In this document: positions 12,478 to 22,619 of the stretch, piece after piece
Numbering within the stretch: position 1 is the first letter of the stretch
Layout: each line of letters begins with the position of its first letter
Assembly (NCBI GenBank): GCA_003117195.1
Contig: BDSI01000066.1
Location: 248,001-312,000, forward strand
Origin: Eudorina sp. 2006-703-Eu-15
Taxonomy: Eukaryota; Chlorophyta; Chlorophyceae; Chlamydomonadales; Volvocaceae
DNA: 64,000 bases
Direction of reading: 5' to 3'
Made by a program: the position numbers and the translations under genes
Notes under the pieces: generated by a model
The model's database searches: none
Told to the model about the DNA's origin: nothing
What the model saw: the letters and a program-made list of their open reading frames with translations, nothing else

Positions 12478-15462
12478 ATGGCTAAGTTTGGAGACTTCCC
12501 GGAGTATGGTGTCGCGGAGTTGTATGCGGCAACGGGTGGCTTTCACAAGCTCTGCCTGATCGGCGAGGGCGGTGAGTATCAGCAATTTGTCTGAAATGAT
12601 TGTTACAAACAAGTTGAAGGACGAGTTCGTAATGTGAATACGCGAACGTGGTCCCGAGACCTCAACGGTTCGCAGCGTAAACGTCCGTATTCGCAGCCGG
12701 CTCTCATAATACAGGCCTTGCGATCTTCCACTTTCATGCGCAAGCATGTTTGCAAGCGTAACGTTGCTTGTCAAGAACCTTGGTGCTGCTGCGGTTTTTA
12801 GCGTCTCCTCGGCGTGTTCTTGCGCCCACCCGGAAAACCCCCTCGTGGACGTCACTGCGGTTGGTTGCCCCTGTGCAATGCTTTGAACGCCTTGGCTGCT
12901 GCATGTGGCCGCTTGTGCGCTGTCCTTTCGTCCGGTCCTACTTCACCTTCGTGCGTCAAGGCGCTGTCTTCAAACCCCTGGCCGCGATACCGCCCCCGCC
13001 GCCCCACCACAACCTCCGCTGCCAGTGCCGCTTTCATGATCTGTCCAATGCATGGCCGCTACGCCACCCTTCCTCGCCCGACCAGGCGCAGTAAGATCAG
13101 TGCGCTGTGCTAGATCAGGTCCCCAACCGGGCCGCGTGAATACTCCGGCGCTGCTGTCGCCCCCCATTCCCCCCTCCCTCTCACCGTATTTCGCTTGAGA
13201 CCCCTCTCGGTTGCACCCACTACGGCGATGGCGATGGCGTTCATCTGGGCTGTTCTTTCTCTAAGCATCCTCCCAATTCATTCATTTATCCATCCGTCCG
13301 TCCCGGCATCACAGGGTTCGGCAAGGTGTACCGGGCCATGATCAACTACACCCCGGTGGCGATCAAGGTGGGTCGCTGACCCGCGGGTCGGTCCGGGTGG
13401 TCGGGGGGTTTGGTGGCACGGGCGATGAGGGCCTCTGAGTTCCGAAGTTTCGCGGTGGGGTTACTGTGGTTACTGGGGGGTGGGCCGCCGGGAGTCATCG
13501 GCTTCGTGGGATGCCCCGCCTCCCCACCCACGCAGCTACCGCACATGCCGCCCCTCCCAGTGTCCCGGTCACCGCTCTCCACGCACCCAAACCTAAACCC
13601 TGCCTGCTCGCTCAGTCTCCAACCCTTGCGCCCCTGGCCTCCTTCGGCGCACTCCCTGGCACAACCCCTAGGTACTGGATCCACAGGGGTTGCAAGGCAT
13701 CGCCGAGTTCAAAAACGAGATCCAGCTGGCCCGCAGCATCCACCACCCGCACGTCGTGCGGCTGCTGGGCTTCACCGGGGATGTGGAGCCGGGGGGCGGT
13801 GCGGACGGCGGCACTCAGTGCCTGGTGTATGAGCTCCTCACCAACGGCAACCTGGAAGAACGATTGCTGCGGCGGGTGGGGACGCGGGGGTGGGGACGAG
13901 GGGGTGGTTCCGGGATGTGAGGCGGGAAGAGGATGGCCGAGGATGGGTGTGGGGCCACGCAGTTAGGATGTGCATGGAGGTGACAGGGAAGGAGAGCCTC
14001 GCATTGAATTTTCGTCGCAAAGCCCGGAAGCCTGCAGACTGTATCCCCCTTAGACCTTGACCAGCTCTGAAGTGACTCAAGCAGCAAGGTAAACAGTATG
14101 GCTGCGGACGGTACCCCCGGCATCTCTACATGCAACCCCTCTCTCAACCCTTCTCTCGTCCTCCCGCCCTCCCCGTCCTGGGGCCCTCCGACCTGCCGCA
14201 GGCCGCCTCCACCCCGCCCCTGCTGTGGCCGGTCCGAGTGCGTATAGCCGCCCAGATGGCCGACGCGCTGGCCTACCTGCACTCCCTGGGCATCATCCAC
14301 CGGGACATCAAGCCCGCCAACATGTTCCTGGACGCCAACCTGGACGCCAAGCTGGGAGACATTGGGCTCGCGGCGCTGGATGGCTGGAGGGCAGGTGCGG
14401 GGAGAATCGGGGGACATCGGCGGGCCTCGGTTTGGTGCTTTTTTGCGGTTTCCCTGTCCCGACTGACAAATGGGACAGGGGAGGGCAGGGCAGGCGGAGC
14501 GGAGAGGGACCCCGGGGGGACGGCGGAGGCCCGGGGTCGGGGCCGTGCCGTGGCAGGGATCGCTTATGCGGGCTCTCGGGCCCTGGGGTGGTGCACCTGG
14601 GTCGCTGCCAACAACGGGGGCTGAGGCGGCCCTGGCACACCGGCCGAGCAGCACAGGACAGGACGCGGCCCTTCGCCAAAAGTAGGAAAGCACCAACAGT
14701 GCCGGTGCAGCTGGGCTTAGCGAGCAAACAAGCAGGGAAGCTTGGTGCGACGGGCGGAGTAGCAGGGAAGGCGTGAGGGGCGTTGGCGAGTTCAGTGCCC
14801 GAGAAAAAAGTAGAAGAGTCAGAAGGCAAACGAACGGACAACTGGACACGGGAGTGACTCCGAAGGGACGCTGCGGCGGCGGTGGTGGTGAGGAGCGAGT
14901 GAAGGCACGAGGAGTCGTGGACCTCCACGCACCGGCCATGCACGACGCGGGCGGGCCGGGCAGGGGTCCCCATTGGAAGCACGCTTTCGGGGCACCGCCC
15001 CATCACACGGGGTGCCTCTGCCCCCGCTCTCTGCCGCTCTGTCTGTCTGTCGGTCGCTCTGTTCCAACGCCCGCAGGCGCCCGCCGCGCCGCCGACGAGA
15101 GCGCCGTGGGCACGTGGGCCTACCTGGCGCCCGAGTACAAGTCCGGGGGCATAGTGAGCCCGGCCACCGACACCTGGGCGCTGGGGCTGTGCCTGCTGCA
15201 GCTGGTCACGGGGAGAGACCCGCGGGACCTTGTACGGCAAGTACAGGAGTCGCTGGAGAAATGCACGCTGCCCGAGGTAGGCCGCGCGCCATTGCGGGCG
15301 TCACCGCGTTGCGTCACGCGACTTGGGACCGTTGGTGTCTTTCGTGGGGAGGTAGGTCGATCGACCGGGACTGCGGGAAGCCTATTGGGCTTTTGGTCAG
15401 ACTGCCGCAGTGGCCACACCGTCCAAACCGTCCGCTTGTGTCCGACCTGAGTTGATTCATTC

Positions 15463-15494
<32 letters not shown>

Positions 15495-15837
15495 CTGCTG
15501 CTGCTGCTGCGGCGGCTGCTGCTGCTGCTGTTGTTGTTGCTGCTTTTACAGCATGCCGTTACGTCTGCTTTCGCTGCTGCTGCTGTTTGCCGCTTCCCAC
15601 CCGTTGTCTCTGTCTTTGACCGACGGGCGTGGTGGTGCGCAATGTGGACAGGTGGTGGATGCGACGGCGGGTGGCTGGGATATGAAGGTGGCAGAACGCA
15701 TGTTGAAGCTGGGGCTGTGGTGCTGCATGCAGGAGGCCCGGCAGCGGCCCCTGGTGTCGGCGGTGGGGGTAGAGCTGGCACGTCTGGTTATGGGCTTGCA
15801 GCAGCAGGGGCTGCTGGAGACCGGCACCCCGTCGTGA
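12478..15837 (+). CDS. Receptor-like/Pelle-family Ser/Thr protein kinase, kinase domain only
   Basis: Exons: 12478-12571, 13315-13367, 13672-13875, 14202-14394, 15077-15276, 15652-15837; 309 aa, all phases match. The start ATG lies in GCCGCCAATG with an in-frame TAG nine bases upstream. Landmarks: Gly loop IGEGGFGKVYR (28-38, split by intron 1), VAIK Lys49, alpha-C Glu65, HRDIKPAN with Asp152, DIG (170-172) in place of DFG, YLAPEY (197-202), SPATDTWALGLCLLQLVTG and the conserved Arg280. The sequence ELYAATGGF before the loop and the DxGLA activation start are typical of the plant RLCK/U-box kinase group. No U-box, signal peptide or membrane segment is present, so it is probably a soluble cytoplasmic kinase. 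All catalytic residues needed for phosphotransfer are present. Substrates unknown. Confidence 0.9.
15464..15543 (+). repeat. CTG-rich imperfect trinucleotide run in kinase intron 5
   Basis: About 80 bp of CTG/CGG/TTG triplets, mostly CTG, within the last intron (15277-15651). On the transcribed strand it would be a CUG-rich RNA. Confidence 0.9.
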
Positions 15838-16496
15838 GCCCCCGAGTGGGCAGGAGGGGGCGGTACTGGGGAAGCATGCAACCGGGGCACGCGGGGACGA
15901 TGGATCGCAGAATAGATGGGCGTCGAAGCGTTCTGCGTTGTAATATTCCTGGAGGTTTTGGTTGTCAGCCCGAGAACTTGGCGCATCGGTTTCCGCGCAT
16001 GCCAGGACTATCACGTACCGTTTTGCAATCTGGAGCTTGATTTCATGATCGCAAGTTCTTCTTCGCCGGCTGATTGAACAGACCCATACTTTTTATGATG
16101 AAGATAATTCAGTTGCATGCTTGGCATACATGCTCGATAACCTTTGCCTTGTCCTAGCAAGACTCAACGCAGGGCGAGAGGCCCAGCTACACTACTATGA
16201 ATTTTTTAGAAATCTATTGAATTATTTATTGGGCCGGAAGCTAAATTCTGATTAGGTTTCCTGGGTTGCTGGCGAAGAAAGTCCCCCGGGTCCTTCCGGC
16301 TGCCACTGCCAAAATTATTCTGTGGAAACCTGGCGCGCTTCCCAAGAACATAGGGGCCTCCAGGCGTCGTCGTGCACAGCGTCCTCAAGGGCGCTGGGCC
16401 CTCGGCTGGCGGTCTATTGTCCCGAGTCGGCCCCACCTCGGCTTCCGAGACAGCCTTGCAGGTCCTCTGGACCTTGTCGATAACCGTTAGAGCAGG
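15838..16496. other. Short intergenic region between kinase and Dam-like gene
   Basis: Holds the 3' UTR of the kinase and the promoter/5' UTR of the Dam-like gene, transcribed in the same direction. The middle (about 16030-16300) is AT-rich. Confidence 0.5.
15939..15943 (+). promoter_or_regulatory. Candidate polyadenylation signal TGTAA
   Basis: Located 102 bases past the kinase stop codon; fits the algal poly(A) signal consensus. Confidence 0.5.
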
Positions 16497-19400
16497 ATGG
16501 ACGTCCTGCTGTCAGCCGTTGAGGTGGTACGCAGGGATCCTGAGGACTTGGAGGGATGCGAGACACTTATTGTCGCGAACTATCAGCGCAACAACTGGTT
16601 AAAGGTTGGGGCAGCTCTGCTGGTGATTCATGACACAGCCCTCTTCAAGAAATCAGGCGCGGACTCGTTCTCAAACTACATTTCTACGAAGGCAGACTTT
16701 GGCTTCGGCCCTCGCCAAGCACTCCGCCTCCTTGCGGCGACGAAGCTTGCCAAGATATTTCCTCCGACAATTGCTCTCCCGACAAGCGAGCGCCAGGCAC
16801 GTCGGGCTTATTTCAAGGGGCTCTTCGCTTGGGCGTGGCCCATGGGCGCGTTCAACTCGAACCCCCACGAGAAGCATATTCTGCCCTCCTTTGGCGTCAT
16901 TATTATCAGGGACATCATTTCTGAGCTACTGATAGGCATTTGCGTGTCCTTGACGCGGTGGCGACAGCGCACTGCGTCTTGCGGTTGTAACCCGACGACT
17001 TCAGCGGAGGCGGCTAGCACCTTGGGTCGTGTGGCGTCAACTTGCTTGGACGATCATATGACGCCCACCATGCGGCATGTCCACCTCTTGAGACACACCC
17101 CCAGGCATGGAAAACCCGCAACCCTTTCCCACCCTGCTGATCATCACATGGCCCGTCGCTCCCTGCTCCCCGGTTCGCACGACATCTGACCCTCAGGTCC
17201 GCGCCTTGGTGGGTCTCGAGGCCCACAAGGCCATCAAGACCTGGGTGAAGGCCAACCTCATCAGCCAGGAGACCGGCGTGCCGCTGACTCACCGCCTGGT
17301 GGAATCGGTGCTCTCCAAGGACATCCCAGAGTCGTACCGAGCCGCCTGCGCGGACTGGCGCGACTACGTGAGCCCCGATTCGGAGTTTTATCGGACACCG
17401 TACCACATCGTGGCGGCCACCAAGCGCCTCTTTGGGGGCGCCATCGACCTTGACCCTTGCAGCGATGAGCTGGCACAGGTGTGTTTCTTAGGCAGGCAGA
17501 ACAGGAGTGCGTGACATGCGAGGGGCCGATAGGCGCCCAATAGCACAGGTGTGTGTTTGAGTATGTGTTAAGCGAGGAAACCCGCCCGACCCAAATCAGT
17601 TACCAGCGGCATACAGGTGTGTGATCCGCCGGAGGCCGTGGACTGCATCCACATAACGACATAGGACACTGGGGCCGGTGCCGGCCGGTCAGCATCCAGC
17701 TTGGTCTGGGTGGCCGCCCATTTGGGTTCCGACGGGGCGGCACCGCGGTTCGTGCACCTTCGGGAACCCGGTGAACTGCGACTGAGCCACGGCGGAAGTG
17801 CAGCTGTCTCACCCAGGACCCATTCCAGGAACCCCACTCCACCCTGCCTTGCCCCTATCTCCCCCCGCCCCGCCGCATGGCGGCCATCACGCGGCAGGTG
17901 GGCGTCCAGTCGGGCCGCTTCTACACCGCGGAAGACGACGGGCTGCAGCCGGGCAACCCCTGGTCCGGCCGGGTGTACGTCTTCCCGCCGGTGGGCATGC
18001 ACGGCAACAACATGCTGCAGGTGCGGAGGGCGCCGCTGTTCATGGTCTGTGGGGGGCCCGAGCGTGGGACGCGCGTCCAGGCTGCTCAGTCTGGGTCGGC
18101 ATGGGGCGTCCGAGCTCGCCAGGGCCCCCAGGCCTGCCTCCCGCCTGCCGCACGTGTTCATTACCCGCAGCGTGCCACGTACCGGTGCCCGCTTGTGTGC
18201 CCGACGCGGAGCCGCAGACGGGCTCGAGACCGCGTCAATCAGGGGGGCGTCATGTCCCGACACGTGGTCGGGGGGGTATGGATAGGGTCCCGCCGTGGTC
18301 GGGGGGGGTTTGTCATGTCCTCGTTAAGAGTCCACCTGGGTGACCCAGTTCGGCCCAGTAGAGCACCGCATTGGCGGCCCCCGCGAGGCCGGTGCGGCAC
18401 GACCGCAGTGCGGCCCACCGCGGGAGCGAGCGCGCGGCGCAGTCAGTCTTCGGGGCGGCCCTCACGCAGGGCGGTCGCCGCGTGGAGGTCAAGATCCAGG
18501 TGGGATCTGCTCACCGTGGGGGATCTGCTCCCCGTGCATCCCGCCTCCTCGGATGCACTCCGTCCACATCCCTCCCTACCCAACCCATCTCAGCGCCCCT
18601 CTCAGTACCCGTCTCCAATGAGCCCATTCACCTGCAACGAAGCCCATCCACCTGCCCTCCCCGCCGTCCGCCCGCCCGCTCGCCCCCAGGGCCTCTTCCT
18701 GGACCGGGCGATAAACGAGTTTAAGGCGGGCCGCGTGACGGAGGTGGTGCTGCTGCTCAAAGTGGCCATCGGCCAGAAATGGTTTGGCAAGGTGTTCGAC
18801 TACCCTCACTGCTTCCTGGCGGATAAGCCCATCAAACCGCAACCGTTGCCGCCGCCAGGCTGGGGCGTGCCGGAGCTCAACTCTCCAGCCGCGGCGCTGA
18901 TGGCGGCCACCACTGCGCTGCTGAGCGCGACGCCCGCTGCGAGTCCAGGGAGGGATGAGGACGAGAGGGGCAGTGGCGGTGCGGGAGGGGGCGGCGGCGG
19001 CGGGAGCGGCGGGGGCGGGGGCGGCGGCCGGGGAGGACGGGGCGGCGGGGGCGGCCGTGGCGGCCGGCGGAGGAGCAACATCCGCAACGATGATGACGAG
19101 GAGGAAGAAGAGGAGGATGGGGCGCCGTCGCGTGCGGCGGGACCGTCGAGCAGCCGCAAGCGGGAGGCGCCCGCGCCGCCGCCGGCGGAGGCGCCCCGTG
19201 CATCATCGCGGCCGCGTCGGTCCAAGGCGGCGGCCGGGGTGGCGGCGGCGGCGGCCGCGGCCGCGGCCGCGGAGGATGAAGAGCTGGAGGTGGAGTTGCC
19301 GCCTGCCAACCCCACGCCACGTCCCAGTGCTGCGGAGCGGGCCGCCGCGCGGGCGGCCAAGGCGGCGGCCACCGCGGCCGCAAAGCAGCGACAGCAGGAG

Positions 19401-22400
19401 CAAAAGCTGCTGGCGCAGCAGCAGCGGCAGCAACGGCAGCAACAGCAGCTCCAGGAGCAGCAGCAGCAACAGCAGGAAGAGGCTGCGCAGCAGCTGCTGG
19501 CGGCGCAGCAACAGCAACAGGACGCGGCGGCAGCCGCTGCCGCCGCCGCCGCCTCTGACCCTCTGGCGGCGGCGGCGGCCGCTATGGGTCTGGGCCCCAT
19601 ACCGCTCAAGACCGAGCCTCAGGTCCTGGGCATGATGGGGCCTCACGGCGAGATTTCGATGGCGGGTCATATGGACCCGGCAACCGCGGCGCAGTTGGCG
19701 GCGGCGGGCATACCGGGCTTCGGCGCCATGCCGGCCGGTATGTTCGGCGCGCCGGGCGGCCCCGGGCCCGGCGGCGTCGGGAACCCCATGCTGGGCCAAC
19801 CCGGCGGTGGCATGATCGCCGGCTTTGGACCCATGGGTCACGCGGTGCCGATGCACCTGGGCCACCCCATGGGTCTGGGCCTGGGGGGCTTGGGGCTGGG
19901 GACGAGCCAGCAGCTGGGCCTGTCGGGCGCGATGCAGATGCAGATGGGTATGGGCGTCGGACCCATGGGTCACCCCATGGATGTGCTGCAGCAGCCGGGG
20001 GGGGGCATGGGCGGCCTGCCGCCCGGTATGGCCCTCATGATGCCCGGCATGGGGATTCCGGGCGGACCCATGGGTCAGCTGGACCCGCAGGGCGCCTTCC
20101 CGGCGCTCGCGTTCCCCGGCGCGCAGGCGTTGGGCATGGGGTTGCCGGGCATGACGCTGCCGGGCCAGATGCACGGCGGGCTGCAGCAGCTTGACCCCCA
20201 GCAAGTCAACGCTGCGGCCGACGCCGCGCAGCACCAACAACAACAACAGCCTCCGCAGCAGCAGCTCGACCAGCAGCTCGACGCGGCCGCGGCAGCGGCG
20301 GCGGTGGCGGCGCAGCAACAGAACCACCACCAACAAGAACAGCAGCAACAACAGCAACAGCAGCTGCTGTACGCCGCGGCGCTGCAGCAGCATCACCAGC
20401 AGCAACAACAACAACAACAACAACAACAGCAGCAGCAGGCGGACGGGCTCACCGCGGCTTCCTTGCTGGACGCGGCAGCGCTCGCGGGCGTGACCCCCCT
20501 GGACACCTCCTCCCTGGCCGGGATGCACTCCCTTTCCCTGCCCCTTCCGCTAACCCTGGGGACCACCGCCCTCACGGGAGTACCCCCCTTGGACACATCC
20601 TCGCTGACGGGGGTAACCTCCCTGGACATGGACATGGACCAGGTGAGCATGACGGACGCGCTCACCATGGCGGCGGCGCAGCTGGCGGCACTGGTCGAGG
20701 GCGCGGGCGTGCTGGCGGCTCCGTCAGTGGACGGTCAGCTCGGAACGGGGACGGGGACGGGTGCGGAGGCGGCGATGGCGGCGGCGCAGGCGCAAGCGGG
20801 GCAGCTGGGGACTGGCGGCGTGCCGATGGTGATGGGGTCTGACGGCACCGGCGGCGGAGCGGGCGTCGGAGGGGGGCTGCACGGCCTGGCGGGTCAGGCG
20901 GGGGCCGCGGATGGCGGCGGCGGCGGCGGCGGCGGTGCTATGGGCGTTGACCTGTCGGTGGCCCCGCTGCTGAACGCGACTAGCCAGCAGCCCCTCCTGG
21001 AGCAGCACCAACCTCACCCTCACCCTCACGCTCACCAGCACCTCCATGACCAGCAACAGCAACATGAGGCGGCTATGGCCCAGGCGCAGGCGCAGCATCA
21101 GGCGGTGATGGTGCAGCTGCAGCAGCAACAACAGCAACTGATGTTAGAGCAGGTACAGCTGCATGCGGCGGCGGCGCAGCAGCAGCAGCACCTGTTGGCC
21201 TTAGAACAAGCCGCCGCCCAGCAGCAGCAGCAGCAGCAACTCCAACAGCAGGAGGTGTCTCTGGAGCAGCACCAGCAGCAGCACGCCGCGGCGATGCAGC
21301 AGGCGGGGACGCAGCTGGCGGTACTCAGCCAGGCGCACATGCAGATCCATTGCCAGGAGGTCGGCGTAGGGCAGCAGCAGCAACAACAACAACAGCCCCA
21401 CCATAGCCTCGTGCCGCTGGAGCAGCAACAGCAGCAGGAACAGCAACAGCCACAGCAGCAGCAGCACCACCACCACCACGACCACCCCCACCCACAATCG
21501 AACATCGACGCCGTCATGCAAGAGGCAGCTCTCGCAGCCCTGACCGCTCCCCCGGCCCCATCAGAACAGGAACCGGATGCGTCCGGCGGTGGCGGTGCGC
21601 AGGTCGGAGATGCGGTAGCGTCCATGGCGGCGCCCGTGGCGACGTCGCAGTCATCGGCGGCGGAAACAGCAGTGGCCACGGCTGCGGATGCCGCTGCTGC
21701 ACCCGGTGTGGCGGCGCCCGATATGGCAGGTGCGCCGCCGGAGCCCTCGGGTGCGGTCGCGGTCGCTGCGGTGGCTTCCGAGGCGGCCATGCTGCTGACT
21801 GCACCTCCAGGGGGCCTCGTGGCCAAGGTGGACCAGGGCGGGGTCCCTCAGGTGACCAATGCAACAGTTGGGCGTCTGGAAGCAGCCCAGGATGCCGCCA
21901 TGTCGCAGCCGGTTGCTGTCAAGATCGCGGAGGAGGCCGAGGAGGCCGCGGGTGCGGCGCCGGGACCCGCCCCGTCGGACCCCGCAGCGGCGGCGGTGGC
22001 GGGCGCTGCGGCAGCGACGGACGCGTCACCCTCCGCACAGGCCACCGAACCAGCTGAGCCCGGGGCGCCCCTGGTCCCCCCAACACCCCAGGGCGTCGGC
22101 GCCGGTCTGCATCCGGACGGCGCGGAGGCGCCGGTCGCCGCCGCCACTGCTGCCGCCGGCACCCCGCCGCCGGCGACGCTTCCCACCCCGCCGACCCAGC
22201 CGATGGACACCTCGCCTGGGCCCGGTGAGGCTGCGACGGCGGCGGCCGCCGGCCCCGCGAGTGAAGCGCCAACCGACCAGGCCGGCGAAGCGGGTTCGAG
22301 CTCCGCGGCCGGGCCAAGTGCGGGTGCGGTCAGGGGCGCTTCAGACGGCGGCGGCGCGGGCGGTGGCGGTGCTGGGCCGTCCAACGGCGGCAGCGCTGGG

Positions 22401-22619
22401 CCGTCCAACGGCGGCGGGGGCCGTACGCGGGGATCCGGCGCGGGGCTGCCGGCGCGGGAGCCGCGGCCCGCCAACACGGGCGGCCTGCCCACAGACCCGT
22501 CGGAGGTGTACAACCCGCGCGGCAGCGTGGTCGTCTACATCGGCAAGAACGCCAAGATGTTCTGTCAGATATTCTCGGAGCTGGGCCACATCCCGGGCTA
22601 CAACGCCTGGGCCAAGTAG
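16497..22619 (+). CDS. Dam-like DNA N6-adenine methyltransferase-fold protein with N-terminal helical domain and giant Gln/Ala-rich insertion
   Basis: Exons: 16497-16796, 17197-17478, 17898-18020, 18690-22619; 1544 aa. Intron 1 is GC-AG (CAG|GCACGT), chosen because it restores SERQVRALVGLE; in-frame TAG sits nine bases before the ATG. Residues about 15-125 resemble a helical domain common in phage and bacterial ParB/methyltransferase-linked proteins (NNWLKVGAALLVI; sFsnYistKadF; SERQVRALVGL). Residues 160-290 follow the phage Dam family: EFYRTPYHIV, IDLDPCSDELAQ (183-194), FYTAEDDGLQPGNPWSGRVY, then FPPVG (223-227) where active enzymes have NPPYG, then FKAGRVTEVVLLL and FDYPHCFL. The last 40 residues (SVVVYIGKNAKMFCQIFSEL) resemble the end of the same fold. 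Between them lie about 1,200 low-complexity residues: Gly/Arg, acidic, polyGln, Gly-Met-Pro and Pro/Ala. DIRS retroelements also encode Dam-like domains, but no reverse transcriptase or recombinase is adjacent. Catalysis is doubtful. Confidence 0.85.
19381..21490 (+). repeat. CAG/CAA-rich low-complexity coding tracts (polyGln, polyAla, polyHis)
   Basis: Within exon 4 of the Dam-like gene. Dense CAG/CAA runs at about 19390-19530, 20230-20440 and 21040-21475 encode Gln stretches with Ala and His. A Gly-Met-Pro-rich segment (repeated GPMGHP-like words) lies at about 19590-20180. CAA and CAG are mixed, and the frame stays open for nearly 4 kb. Confidence 0.9.

Noticed and set aside
12466..12855. 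Minus-strand open frame that reads like protein
   Set aside because: It is antisense to kinase exon 1, whose plus-strand frame carries the ATG context and the Gly-loop motif split by a good GTGAGT donor.
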